From positions 1-55,281 of the forward strand of contig CAKUGU010000011.1 of the NCBI GenBank assembly GCA_934654815.1: a DNA stretch of 55,281 bases. Direction: 5' to 3'. Positions within the stretch are counted from its first letter, which is position 1, and the number at the start of each line of letters is the position of its first letter. Source of the stretch: an uncultured Ellagibacter sp. (lineage in GTDB: Bacteria; Actinomycetota; Coriobacteriia; Coriobacteriales; Eggerthellaceae). The notes beneath the pieces were generated by a model. The model saw only the letters and a program-made list of their open reading frames with translations, ran no database searches and had not been told where the DNA came from. Shown in pieces: positions 41,643 to 50,576 of the stretch. Made by a program: the position numbers and the translations under genes.

Positions 41643-42950
41643 GTGTATTTCCAGCCAGAAATCGAGACCATGCCGCGCGAGCAGCTTCGCGAGCTGCAGC
41701 TCGAGCGCATGAAGAAGTCGATCCGTCACGCGTACGACAACGTCGACTTTTATAAGAAGTCCTTCGAAGAAGCCGGGGTCACCCCCGACGATCTCAAGAC
41801 CTTGGACGACATCGTGAAGTTCCCCTTCGTCGTGAAGCAGGACATGCGCGATGCCTACCCGTTCGGACTCTTCGCCGTGCCGCAGAAGGACGTCGCGCGC
41901 ATCCACGCGTCTTCGGGCACGACCGGCCAGGCCACCGTCGTCGGCCACACGGCCAACGACATCAAGAACTGGGGGGACTGCTTCGCCCGCGGCATCGCCA
42001 TGGTGGGTGGCTCCGCGGAATCGACCGTGCAGGTTTCCTACGGGTACGGCCTGTTCACGGGCGGTCTCGGAGCGCATTACGGCGCTGAGGCGGCAGGCTG
42101 CTCGGTCATCCCGACGTCGTCGGGCAACACCAAGCGCCAGATCCAGATGATGAAGGATCTGGGCACCGACATCCTGTGCTGCACGCCGTCCTACGCTCTC
42201 CTCATTGCCGACACGGCGATCGAGATGGGCTACGACCCCGCAAAGGAATTCAAGATCTCGGCCGGCATCTTCGGTGCCGAGCCCGCTTCCGAGAACATGC
42301 GCCAGGAAATCCGCGAGAAGCTCGGCATCCAGTACTGCGACGTGTACGGCCTGTCCGAGGTCATGGGCCCTGGCGTGGCGATGGAATGCTCCGAGTCTCA
42401 CGGCCTGCATGTGGCCGAGGACCACTTCTTCGCCGAGATCATCGACCCCGAAACCTTGCAGCCCGTTCCCGACGGCACCTATGGCGAGCTCGTGTTCACC
42501 ACGCTCACCCGCGAGTGCTGCCCGCTCGTGCGCTACCGCACGCGCGACGTCACGCGCATCATCGACGAGGAATGCGCATGCGGGCGCACGCACCGCAAGA
42601 TCGACCGCATCATCGGCCGCACCGACGACATGATGATCATCCGCGGCGTGAACGTGTTCCCGTCTCAGATCGAGCAGGTCATCACCGGCTTCGACGAGAT
42701 CACCCCGCACTACCAGATCATCCTCACTAACAACGGCCCGCTCGACAAGGTCACGTTGAAGGTCGAAACGGTGCCCGACTTCCCGATCGACGAGATCCGC
42801 AAGCTCGAGGACCTGAAGACCCGCCTCGGTCAGGAGCTCAAGAGCAACCTCCAGGTGAAGGTCGACATCAAGCTCGTCGAGCCGAAGTCCATCGAGCGCA
42901 GCGAGGGCAAGGCCAAGCGCGTCGTCGATTTGCGAAAGAAGGAGAACTAA
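41643..42950 (+). CDS. phenylacetate-CoA ligase family protein (PaaK-like), copy 1
   Basis: 435-aa acyl-adenylate-forming CoA ligase. ATP-binding SSGTTG lies at residues 90-95, DVYGLSEVMGPGVAMEC and YRTRDVTRI are the A5 and A8-type blocks, and the zinc-like CACGRTHRKIDRIIGRTDDMMIIRGVNVFPSQIE block is typical of PaaK. GTG start with GAGGAAGG upstream. It overlaps the following ACT gene by one base. With iorAB 2.4 kb downstream it may convert arylacetates and their CoA esters; in the ADP-free reverse direction it could recover ATP. Not part of aerobic phenylacetate degradation, since no paaA-E genes exist here. Confidence 0.9.
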   Translation: MYFQPEIETMPREQLRELQLERMKKSIRHAYDNVDFYKKSFEEAGVTPDDLKTLDDIVKFPFVVKQDMRDAYPFGLFAVPQKDVARIHASSGTTGQATVVGHTANDIKNWGDCFARGIAMVGGSAESTVQVSYGYGLFTGGLGAHYGAEAAGCSVIPTSSGNTKRQIQMMKDLGTDILCCTPSYALLIADTAIEMGYDPAKEFKISAGIFGAEPASENMRQEIREKLGIQYCDVYGLSEVMGPGVAMECSESHGLHVAEDHFFAEIIDPETLQPVPDGTYGELVFTTLTRECCPLVRYRTRDVTRIIDEECACGRTHRKIDRIIGRTDDMMIIRGVNVFPSQIEQVITGFDEITPHYQIILTNNGPLDKVTLKVETVPDFPIDEIRKLEDLKTRLGQELKSNLQVKVDIKLVEPKSIERSEGKAKRVVDLRKKEN

Positions 42951-43381
42951 TGATTTCCCAGCTCACGGTTTTTCTTGAGAACGACAAGGGCCGTCTGGCC
43001 GCCGCGTGCCGCGTGCTTTCCGACGCCGGCATCAACCTGCATGCCCTGAACCTTGCCGACACCGCCGACTTCGGCGTGGCGCGTGTGCTCTCCGACACCC
43101 CCGAGGCCGCGCTCACCGCGCTTCGCAAGGCCGGCTACCGCGCGACGGTGACCCCGGTGCTCGCGGTGCGCGTGCCGAACACCCAGGGCGGCCTCGCGAC
43201 GCTGCTCGAGTTCTTGGACGACCAGGACGTGAACATCGAGTACGGCTACTGCTTCTCCGTCGACGCCGCCACGGCCGTCGACGTCCTCAAGATCGGCGAA
43301 GCCGCCGACATCGAGGAGAAGCTCGCTGCCGCCGGTTTCAAGACGGTTTCTCCGGAAGAGGTTTACAAGCTTGACTGCTAA
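42950..43381 (+). CDS. tandem ACT-domain protein, copy 1
   Basis: 143-aa protein made of two ACT domains (first: QLTVFLENDKGRLAAACRVLSDAGINLHAL; second: VLAVRVPNTQGGLATLLEFLDDQDVNIEY). ACT domains bind amino acids. It shares one base with the PaaK stop, and a second PaaK-ACT pair lies at 47652-49494. The likely role is amino-acid-responsive control of the ligase or pathway; direct evidence is lacking. Confidence 0.88.
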   Translation: MISQLTVFLENDKGRLAAACRVLSDAGINLHALNLADTADFGVARVLSDTPEAALTALRKAGYRATVTPVLAVRVPNTQGGLATLLEFLDDQDVNIEYGYCFSVDAATAVDVLKIGEAADIEEKLAAAGFKTVSPEEVYKLDC

Positions 43382-44792
43382 ACGCGATTCATGCGGCGTT
43401 CGCGCCCGTGCCCCCTTCGGGGCGCGGGCGCTTTCCGCGCTTTGCTCCCTTTTGCTCGCCTGCTCGTTCGCGCTTTCGTGCGCGACGTGGCAGCCGGCTT
43501 GGGCGGGCGTGCGGAAAGCGGACGTCGTCGCAGGTGAAACGGTCGAGTCCCGCGGGCTCACCACCTCGCAGTGCCCGAGCATCGACGCGAAGTACGCCTA
43601 CGTGGTCGACGAGGACGGCACCGTGTACTTCGAGCGCGACCCCGACACGCAGACGCATATCGCATCGGTCACCAAGATCATGACGGCCATCGTCGCGCTC
43701 GAGAACGCCTCCCTCGACACGAGGATCACGGTGAGCAACGAGGCGGCGACGATCGGTGAATCGTCTGCGGCCCTTAAGGAGGGCGACGTGCTCACGCTTG
43801 AGGACGCGCTGAAGGCGCTTCTCACTTCGTCGGGCAACGACGCCGCCATCGCCATCGCGGACGCGGTCGGCGGCGCGCTCGGCGGTACCGACAAGGCCGC
43901 CCAGGCCGCGTTCGTCGAGGCGATGAACGACAAGGCCGCCGAGCTCGGCTGCACGAACACGCTCTTCGCGAACCCGCACGGCCTCGACTTCGACAAATAC
44001 GTTGGAGACATGCACTCGACGGCTCGCGACGTCGCGACGATGGCGGCCTACGCGATGAAGAACGACACGTTCCGCTCCATCGTCTCGAAGGACAAGGCGA
44101 CGATCCAGGTCACGCGTGCGGACGGCACCGCCGCCTCGCTCGAACTCGAGTCGACCGATGAGCTTATCGGCGTGTACGAGGGCGCCTGCGGCATCAAGAC
44201 GGGCTTCACCTCGCTTGCCGGGGAATGCTTCGCCGGCGCGTGCAACCGCGACGGCAAGGACCTTTACGCCATCGTGCTTGACTCGTCGTCGGAGCAGCAG
44301 CGCTTCACCGACGCGACCACGCTGTTCGACTGGGTCTACAACCACGACGTATCCTATCCTTACGCGCACGCGAGCGAGACCACGACGATGAACTGGGACG
44401 GCTCTTCGCGCGATGTGCCCGTTGTCGCCGAGGTGGCGCTTCCCGACTGGACTGACAAGACGGTGAAGGCGACGTTTGCCGACCCGGACGGGTCGCTTCA
44501 GGTGTTCAGCTTGAACGGCAACGTGAGCTGCACCATGTCCTTCGACGCGCCGAGCGGGGCCGTCAAGCAGGGCGACAAGGTCGGCACCGCCGTGTTCAAG
44601 CAGCACAACCAGGTGCTCGCGACGGTCGACCTCGTGTCGTGCGAGGACGTGGCCGCGCCCAACCCGATCGAAGCGATCGGCACGGCGTTCACGCGGCTGC
44701 TCGCGAACTTCACGGGCGCGCAAACGCAAGCGCAATCCGTTGACTTGAACGACACCCCGCTCATCAACGACAAGTCCAAGACCGCTTCGTGA
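43371..44792 (+). CDS. D-alanyl-D-alanine carboxypeptidase (DacF-type, low-molecular-weight PBP)
   Basis: 473-aa serine DD-peptidase (S11). A signal peptide ends around AWA (residue 45). Active-site motifs: SVTK (Ser99, Lys102), SGN (154-156) and KTG (274-276). A C-terminal beta domain follows residue about 330; no clear C-terminal amphipathic anchor is seen. The TTG start lies inside the preceding ACT gene (11-bp overlap), and a later start near residue 20 is possible. Its place between amino-acid metabolism genes is odd and could simply be operon packing. Confidence 0.92.
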   Translation: MTAKRDSCGVRARAPFGARALSALCSLLLACSFALSCATWQPAWAGVRKADVVAGETVESRGLTTSQCPSIDAKYAYVVDEDGTVYFERDPDTQTHIASVTKIMTAIVALENASLDTRITVSNEAATIGESSAALKEGDVLTLEDALKALLTSSGNDAAIAIADAVGGALGGTDKAAQAAFVEAMNDKAAELGCTNTLFANPHGLDFDKYVGDMHSTARDVATMAAYAMKNDTFRSIVSKDKATIQVTRADGTAASLELESTDELIGVYEGACGIKTGFTSLAGECFAGACNRDGKDLYAIVLDSSSEQQRFTDATTLFDWVYNHDVSYPYAHASETTTMNWDGSSRDVPVVAEVALPDWTDKTVKATFADPDGSLQVFSLNGNVSCTMSFDAPSGAVKQGDKVGTAVFKQHNQVLATVDLVSCEDVAAPNPIEAIGTAFTRLLANFTGAQTQAQSVDLNDTPLINDKSKTAS

Positions 44793-44836
44793 TTCGCTAG
44801 ACTTTGAGGGAACCGACTCTGAGGAAGAAGGAAGAT

Positions 44837-45274
44837 ATGGCTGACACATGCCCCGTTTGCGGAGGCGCGCTCGCGCAGGGCGCGAATGCATGCCCCACCT
44901 GCGGATTCAAACTGATCGGAGCGACGCAGCGTTTCAAGCCGCTGTCGTTCGGGGAAGACGTCCCGGCACCTGCGGAAGCGCACCACGAAGCGGTGCTCCG
45001 CGTGGTGAAGGGGCCGCAGATCGGCATGGTGTTCAAGCTCGCGCAGAAGCCGATGACGATCGGCCGAAGCCCGCAGTGCGACATCTTCCTGAACGATATG
45101 ACCGTGTCGAGGAGCCACGCCGTGGTCGAGCCCGCGGGGGCGGGCTACGTCATCACCGACGACAGCTCCTTCAACGGCGTGTGGGTCAACAACGACAACG
45201 TCGAGGCGCGCGAGCTCAAAGAAGGGGACGTCGTCCAAATCGGCGCGTTCTGCCTCATCTACCGCGAAGAGTAG
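44837..45274 (+). CDS. zinc-ribbon/FHA-domain protein
   Basis: 145-aa small cytosolic protein. An N-terminal zinc ribbon (CPVCGGALAQGANACPTCGFKL, four Cys) is joined to an FHA domain (PMTIGRSPQCDIFLNDMTVSRSHAVV, with the GR, SRSH and FNGVWVN signature). FHA domains bind phosphothreonine, so it may read Ser/Thr kinase signals, but no kinase or phosphatase gene lies in the window. GAGGAAGAAGGA precedes the ATG at 44837. It sits between dacF and iorA. Confidence 0.9.
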   Translation: MADTCPVCGGALAQGANACPTCGFKLIGATQRFKPLSFGEDVPAPAEAHHEAVLRVVKGPQIGMVFKLAQKPMTIGRSPQCDIFLNDMTVSRSHAVVEPAGAGYVITDDSSFNGVWVNNDNVEARELKEGDVVQIGAFCLIYREE

Positions 45275-45315
45275 GCAACCGCATTTCGAATACGCATAAG
45301 ACGAGAGGGAATTCT

Positions 45316-47061
45316 ATGGAGTTGATGAGCGGAAACGAGGCCATCGCGCAGGGCGCCTGGGAAGCGGGCGCGCGCATCGGCGTCGCGTATCCGGGAACCC
45401 CTTCGACCGAAACGCTCGAGGCGTTCGCGAAGAAGGAAGGCGTGTACGCCGAATGGTGCGTGAACGAGAAGGTTGCGGTCGAGGTCGGCCTCGGCGCGTC
45501 GGCTGGGGGAGCGCGCGTGCTCGCGACGATGAAGCACGTTGGCGTGAACGTTGCGGCGGACCCGCTGTTCACCGCCGCCTACACCGGCGTCGGCGGCGGG
45601 TTCGTCGTGCTCGCAGCCGACGACCCGGGCATGTACTCCTCGCAAAACGAGCAGGACTCGCACTTCTACGCCCGCGCCGCGCACATCCCCATGCTCGACC
45701 CGGCCGATTCCTCGGAGGCGCTCGCCTTCACGCGCGACGCGTTCGAGCTGTCGGAGCGCTTCGACGTCCCGTTCTTCATCCGCTCGACCGTCCGCGTCTC
45801 GCACACGAAGACGCCGGTGGAGGTGGGCGCGCGCACCGAGGCCGAGGCGAAGCCGTACGAAACGCAGCCCCAGAAGTGGGTCATGATGCCCGCGTTCGCG
45901 AAGCCGCGCCGCAAGGTGCAGCTCGCCCGCATCGCCGAGCTTGAGCAGTGGGCCGAGACCTGCCCGTACAACCAGGTGATCTCCCGCGGCAGCGAAGTCG
46001 GCATCGTATGCGCGGGCGCGGTGTCCCAGCACGTGCTCGAGGGCATGCCCGAGGCGTCGGTGTTCAAGCTCGGCTGCACGTGGCCGCTTCCCGAAAACGC
46101 CCTGCGCGAGTTCGCCGCGAGCGTTGACAAGCTCTACGTCGTCGAGGAGGCGTCGAGCTACCTGACCGAAAGCGTGGCCGCGCTCGGAATCGACGTCGCC
46201 GACTTCCCGGCGCCCCTGCCGCGTGATGGCGAGCTTTCATGCGGGCTTATCCGCACCGCGTTCGGCTACGCTGAGCCCGCCCATGCGCAAACCCAGACCG
46301 ACGTTCCCGCCCGCCCGCCTGCGCTCTGCCCGGGCTGTCCGCACCGCCTTGTGTTCAAGGAGCTCTCGCGCCTGCGCGCCATCGTCACCGGCGACATCGG
46401 ATGCTACACGCTCGGCGCGCTGCCGCCGCTCTCGGCGATGGACACCTGCGTCGACATGGGTGCCTCGGTGTCGATGGCTCACGGGTTCGAGCTCGCGCTT
46501 TCGGGCACCGAGCACCGTCCCGTCGTCGCCGTCATCGGCGACTCCACGTTCGCGCACTCGGGCCTGTCGTCGCTGATCTCGACTGTGTACAACAAGGGCG
46601 CCGGCACCGTCTGCATTCTCGACAACCGCACGACCGCCATGACGGGCCGCCAGGGCAATCCCTTCAACGGCGAGACGCTCCAGCACCGCCCGTCGCGCGA
46701 GCTCGACATGGAGGGCGTGATCTCGGCGCTCGGCATCGAGGACGTGCGCACGGTGAACCCCAACGACGCGAAGGCGGTCCGCTCCGCGCTGCGCGACGCC
46801 ACATCTGCCGCCGACACGCTTTCCGTCATCGTCTTTCGGAGCCCGTGCGTCCTGCTCGAACGCCACCGCGAAACGCCCTACGAGGTCGGCTCTGATTGCA
46901 CGGCGTGCGGCGTATGCGCGACGCTCGGTTGCCCCGCCATCGCGAAGGCCGAGGGTACGGGCCAGGCTGTGATCGATCCCGACCTGTGCATCGGGTGCGG
47001 CCAGTGCGCACAGTACTGCGCACGAGGGTTTATCTCGCAGAACGAAAGGAGCCGCAAATGA
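45316..47061 (+). CDS. iorA: indolepyruvate ferredoxin oxidoreductase, alpha subunit
   Basis: 581-aa large subunit of the thiamine-diphosphate enzyme that oxidatively decarboxylates arylpyruvates (indole-, phenyl- and hydroxyphenylpyruvate) to aryl-CoA, reducing ferredoxin. N-terminal MSGNEAIAQGAWEAGARIGVAYPGTPSTET, a TPP-binding GDIGCYTLGALPP...GDSTFAHSGL block and a C-terminal 2x[4Fe-4S] domain from about residue 526 (CTACGVCATLGCP and CIGCGQCAQYC) define it. GAGGGAA precedes the ATG. ATGA overlap with iorB. Confidence 0.95.
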   Translation: MELMSGNEAIAQGAWEAGARIGVAYPGTPSTETLEAFAKKEGVYAEWCVNEKVAVEVGLGASAGGARVLATMKHVGVNVAADPLFTAAYTGVGGGFVVLAADDPGMYSSQNEQDSHFYARAAHIPMLDPADSSEALAFTRDAFELSERFDVPFFIRSTVRVSHTKTPVEVGARTEAEAKPYETQPQKWVMMPAFAKPRRKVQLARIAELEQWAETCPYNQVISRGSEVGIVCAGAVSQHVLEGMPEASVFKLGCTWPLPENALREFAASVDKLYVVEEASSYLTESVAALGIDVADFPAPLPRDGELSCGLIRTAFGYAEPAHAQTQTDVPARPPALCPGCPHRLVFKELSRLRAIVTGDIGCYTLGALPPLSAMDTCVDMGASVSMAHGFELALSGTEHRPVVAVIGDSTFAHSGLSSLISTVYNKGAGTVCILDNRTTAMTGRQGNPFNGETLQHRPSRELDMEGVISALGIEDVRTVNPNDAKAVRSALRDATSAADTLSVIVFRSPCVLLERHRETPYEVGSDCTACGVCATLGCPAIAKAEGTGQAVIDPDLCIGCGQCAQYCARGFISQNERSRK

Positions 47062-47642
47062 GCAAGACCACGACGGTTCTTTTGTGCGGCGTCGGCGGGC
47101 AGGGCACCATCCTCGCCGCCGACCTGCTCGCCCGCGCCGCGATGGCCTCGGGGCTCGATGTGAAGGTGTCCGAGATCCACGGCATGGCGCAGCGCGGCGG
47201 CGCGGTCACGACGGTCGTCCGTTTCGGCGACGACGTGCAGTCCATGGTCGCCGATCTCGGCTGCGCCGACTGCGTCGTCTCCTTCGAGACGACCGAAGCG
47301 CTTCGCAACCTGCCGTACCTGAAGGAAGGCGGCAGCCTCTTCGTGAACGACGAGGCCATAAAGCCGCTTCCCGTCGCGACGGGGCGCGCTTCCATGCCGG
47401 AAAATGCCCGCGGGCGCCTCGCCGACCTGGGAGCCGTGCTCATCCCCGCGACCGAGCTCGCCCGCTCGGCGGGAACCCCGAAGGCCGCGAACGTCGTGCT
47501 GCTCGGCGCGCTTTCCCGTGCGCTCGGGTTCGAAGGCGACGTGTGGCAACGCGTCATCGAAGAGCGCGTGCCCGAGAAGTACCTCGACGTGAACCGCCGT
47601 GCGTTTGCGCTCGGCGCCTCGTTCACGCCCGAAAACGAGTAA
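47058..47642 (+). CDS. iorB: indolepyruvate ferredoxin oxidoreductase, beta subunit
   Basis: 194-aa gamma-domain subunit of the 2-oxoacid oxidoreductase. VLLCGVGGQGTILAADLLARAAM at the N-terminus, EIHGMAQRGGAVTTVVRFGDDV and the central AARTAGT-type region match IorB. ATGA overlap with iorA (47058-47061) indicates coupled translation; AAAGGAG lies upstream. The ACT gene follows after 9 bp. Confidence 0.94.
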   Translation: MSKTTTVLLCGVGGQGTILAADLLARAAMASGLDVKVSEIHGMAQRGGAVTTVVRFGDDVQSMVADLGCADCVVSFETTEALRNLPYLKEGGSLFVNDEAIKPLPVATGRASMPENARGRLADLGAVLIPATELARSAGTPKAANVVLLGALSRALGFEGDVWQRVIEERVPEKYLDVNRRAFALGASFTPENE

Positions 47643-47651
47643 GGAGCCCTC

Positions 47652-48074
47652 ATGAGCGTATCGCAGATCAGCGTATTCATCGAAAGCGAGCCGGGGCATC
47701 TCGTCCGCGTGCTCGACTCGTTCGTCGAGGCCGGCATCAACGTGCGCGGCTACAGCGCCTCCGACACCGGCGACTACGGCATCGTGCGCTTCATCGTGGA
47801 CGACCCCGACGCCGCGCTTTCGGTCCTGCGCGAGCAGAACGCCGCGGCGACGAAGAGCGAGGTCCTCTGCCTTCGCCTTGAGGACACGCCGGGCGAGCTC
47901 GCGCGCGTCATGGGGATCATCGCGGCGCATCACATCAACGTTGCGTACAGCTATTCGCTCATCAGCACGTATATCGTCCTCTCGGTGAACGACCTCGCTG
48001 CCGCCGAGAGGATGCTCGAAAGCGAGCCTGTTGAGCTTATCGGACAAGACGACCTGAAGCATCTCGTCGCGTAA
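47652..48074 (+). CDS. tandem ACT-domain protein, copy 2
   Basis: 140-aa two-ACT protein (ISVFIESEPGHLVRVLDSFVEAGINVRGY and the VLCLRLEDTPGELARVMGIIAAHHINVAY repeat), paralogous in layout to the protein at 42950. It directly follows iorB and precedes the second PaaK. Likely an amino-acid-sensing accessory of the aryl-acid pathway. Confidence 0.88.
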   Translation: MSVSQISVFIESEPGHLVRVLDSFVEAGINVRGYSASDTGDYGIVRFIVDDPDAALSVLREQNAAATKSEVLCLRLEDTPGELARVMGIIAAHHINVAYSYSLISTYIVLSVNDLAAAERMLESEPVELIGQDDLKHLVA

Positions 48075-48108
48075 CGCGTTTTCGCAACGTAAGAACTTGG
48101 AGAATACC

Positions 48109-49494
48109 GTGAACACCCCTCAAACCCCCGCATTCGACCCGTCCGTGAAAGGCGCCGCTCTCAAGGCGGCCCAAGCCGGCGATTTCGACGTGCTTCCCAT
48201 GTACGACCGCGCGATGGAGACCTCGAGCCGCGAGCGCATCCGCGCCATCCAGCTCGAAAAGCTCATCGCCCAGGTCCAGTACACCTACGAAAACGTCGAA
48301 TGGTACCGCGAGAAGATGGATGCGATGGGCGTGTCGCCTGCCGACATCAAGACGCTCGACGACGTGCGCAAGCTACCCTTCACCGACAAGACCGCGCTGC
48401 GCGACACGTTTCCGTATGGGCTTTTCGCGCAACCGCTCGACAAGATCGTCGAGATGCATGCGTCTTCCGGTACCACCGGCAAGCCGATCGTCGTCGGCTA
48501 CACCGAGCACGATATGCAGGTATGGAGCGAGTGCATCGCGCGTCTCGCGAGCATGGCGGGCGTCGTCCCGGGTGATCGCGTGCAGATGGCGTTCGGCTAC
48601 GGCATGTTCACCGGCGGGTTCGGCCTGCACTACGGCTGCATGAAGCTCGGCTGCACGATGATCCCGGCGGGCTCGGGCAACACCGAGCGTCATATCCAGA
48701 TGATCCAGGACTACGGCACCACCGTCCTCATCGCCACACCCACCTACGCGCTCCATATCTGCGAGGTCGGTGAGAAGATGGGTTACGACTGGTCGAAGTC
48801 GACCCTGCGCGTGGGGCTTTTCGGCGGCGAGCCGTGCCCGCCGGCTCTGAAGGCCGAAATCGAGAGCCGCATGCACATCGTCTGCACCGACAACTACGGC
48901 CTCACCGAGGTCATGGGCCCTGGCGTCTCGGGCGAGTGCCTTGCCGAGCGCGACATGCAGCACATCGCCGAGGATCACTTCCTCTGGGAAGTCGTCGACC
49001 CGGCGACGGGGGAGCCCGTTCCCGAAGGCGAGATGGGTGAGCTCGTCCTCACGCCGCTCGACAAGGAGGGCATTCCGGTCCTGCGCTATCGCACGCACGA
49101 CCTGACGCGCGTCGTCACCGAGCGCTGCCGCTGCGGCCGCACGCACGCGCGCATGCAGAAGGTCCGCTCGCGCTGCGACGACATGCTCATCATCCGCGGC
49201 ACGAACGTGTTCCCGAGCCAGGTCGAGGACGTGCTCGCGGGCATCGACGGCGTGACCCCGCACTACCTCATCGTGGTCGACAACGAGACGGGGCTCGATC
49301 GCATGACGGTCCATGTCGAGCTCAAGCCCGAGGCGTTCAGCGACTCCTTCGAGGAGATGGACCGCTTCCGCTCGTTCATTGCCGACAAGCTGAAGGGCAC
49401 GCTGCTCGTCGGCGTGAAGGTGAAGCTCGTCGAGCCGGGCGGTATCGAGCGCACGACCGGCAAGGCGAAGCATGTGAAGGACTTGCGTAAATAA
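48109..49494 (+). CDS. phenylacetate-CoA ligase family protein (PaaK-like), copy 2
   Basis: 461-aa paralogue of the ligase at 41643, with SSGTTG at 119-124, DNYGLTEVMGPGVSGEC, YRTHDLTRV and CRCGRTHARMQKVRSRCDDMLIIRGTN(VFPSQVE). It has about 30 extra N-terminal residues. A GTG start at 48109 is chosen because GGAG lies 6 nt upstream; a TTG 12 bp earlier is in frame. It ends the iorAB-ACT-paaK run before a strong hairpin. Confidence 0.9.
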   Translation: MNTPQTPAFDPSVKGAALKAAQAGDFDVLPMYDRAMETSSRERIRAIQLEKLIAQVQYTYENVEWYREKMDAMGVSPADIKTLDDVRKLPFTDKTALRDTFPYGLFAQPLDKIVEMHASSGTTGKPIVVGYTEHDMQVWSECIARLASMAGVVPGDRVQMAFGYGMFTGGFGLHYGCMKLGCTMIPAGSGNTERHIQMIQDYGTTVLIATPTYALHICEVGEKMGYDWSKSTLRVGLFGGEPCPPALKAEIESRMHIVCTDNYGLTEVMGPGVSGECLAERDMQHIAEDHFLWEVVDPATGEPVPEGEMGELVLTPLDKEGIPVLRYRTHDLTRVVTERCRCGRTHARMQKVRSRCDDMLIIRGTNVFPSQVEDVLAGIDGVTPHYLIVVDNETGLDRMTVHVELKPEAFSDSFEEMDRFRSFIADKLKGTLLVGVKVKLVEPGGIERTTGKAKHVKDLRK

Positions 49495-49510
49495 CGTTTG
49501 ATCTGCGATT

Positions 49511-49551
49511 ACGAAGCGATGCCGGCGATACGCTCGCCGGCATCGCTTCGT
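49511..49551 (+). terminator. terminator after the ior-paaK run
   Basis: ACGAAGCGATGCCGGCGA pairs with TCGCCGGCATCGCTTCGT (18 bp, 5-nt loop) and is followed by TTTG. The stem is very stable; the T-tract is short. Confidence 0.75.
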
Positions 49552-49595
49552 TTGCCGGCATCTTCGGCCGGCTGCAACGATTGGGGAGGGTTCAC

Positions 49596-50513
49596 GTGGA
49601 ATCGAAGGTCGTCGGGCGCTTCGCCCCGTCTCCGACGGGACGGATGCATGCGGGCAACATCTACACCGCGCTCGTCGCATGGCTCGTCGCCAAATCCCAA
49701 GGCGGCGACATCGTGCTGCGCATCGAGGACTTGGACCGTGAGCGCTCGAAGCCTCGCTTCATCGATGCGGTGCAGCGCGATTTCGAGATGCTCGGGCTCA
49801 CGTGGGACCGCGGCCCCTTCTTCCAGCACGACCGCGACGAGGCCTACGCGCAGGCGTTCCGCGTGCTTGCCGACAAGGGGCTCGTGTACTCCTGCTACTG
49901 CACGCGTGCCGACTTGCATGCGGCGTCGGCCCCTCATCGGGGGGAGAAGCTCGTGTACCCGGGCACCTGCCGGCACTTGAGCGCCGAGGAGCGCGCGGCG
50001 AAGGAGGTGTCCGGCCGCAAGCCGGCCTCGCGCCTTATGGTGGACGACGAGGTGATCGCGTTTCGCGACAGGGTGCAAGGGCCTTACAGCCAGAATCTCG
50101 AGCGCGATTGCGGGGACTTCCTTATCCGCAGGTCGGACCAGGCGTTCGCCTATCAGCTCGCCGTCGTCGTCGACGACGCGGCGCAGGGGGTGACGAGCGT
50201 CGTGCGCGGGGTCGATTTGCTTTGCTCCACGCCGCAGCAAATCTATCTGCAGAACCTGCTCGGGCTTCCGCATCCCGAATACGCCCACATCCCGCTCCTC
50301 GTCGCCGAGGAAAACCGTCGCCTGTCGAAGCGCGACCACGACGCGTCGATCGATGCGCTTCTCGAGCGCTTCAAGACTCCTCGGGCGATTTTGGGACACA
50401 TCGCCGGCATCACGGGGCTTGCGCCTACCTGCGATCCCGCGTCTGCCGAGGAGCTCCTCTCTTGCTTTTCTCTCGATGCGCTGCATGGTAGAATTCAAGT
50501 GAAATGGGAATAA
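49596..50513 (+). CDS. gluQ: glutamyl-Q tRNA(Asp) synthetase
   Basis: 305-aa shortened paralogue of GltX that glutamylates queuosine in tRNA-Asp. GRFAPSPTGRMHAGN is the HIGH region, the zinc site lies in CYCTRADLHAA...YPGTCRHLS, and the KMSKS-like motif is RRLSKRDHD. The anticodon-binding C-terminus of GltX is absent and the length is typical of GluQ (about 300). A GTG at 49596 is preferred (GGGGAGGG 5 nt upstream). Its presence implies queuosine modification, or salvage, in this organism. Confidence 0.92.
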   Translation: MESKVVGRFAPSPTGRMHAGNIYTALVAWLVAKSQGGDIVLRIEDLDRERSKPRFIDAVQRDFEMLGLTWDRGPFFQHDRDEAYAQAFRVLADKGLVYSCYCTRADLHAASAPHRGEKLVYPGTCRHLSAEERAAKEVSGRKPASRLMVDDEVIAFRDRVQGPYSQNLERDCGDFLIRRSDQAFAYQLAVVVDDAAQGVTSVVRGVDLLCSTPQQIYLQNLLGLPHPEYAHIPLLVAEENRRLSKRDHDASIDALLERFKTPRAILGHIAGITGLAPTCDPASAEELLSCFSLDALHGRIQVKWE

Positions 50514-50553
50514 TCCCACAGCGGGTTCTGCAAAAGGGGAGTTTCGAACCCGC
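50505..50553 (+). other. structured leader upstream of the stress protein
   Basis: Two stems: TGGGA ATAA TCCCA (about 50505-50518) and GCGGGTTC (50521-50528) pairing with GAACCCGC (50546-50553) around a 17-nt A/G-rich loop containing AAAGGGGAG. No known riboswitch class is recognised. Confidence 0.35.
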
Positions 50554-50576
50554 GTATCGTGAAAGCGGGGTTTATC

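Noticed and set aside
41643..42950. Aerobic phenylacetate degradation
   Set aside because: PaaK-like ligase is present but no paaABCDE oxygenase genes; the ior neighbourhood fits anaerobic arylpyruvate metabolism better.
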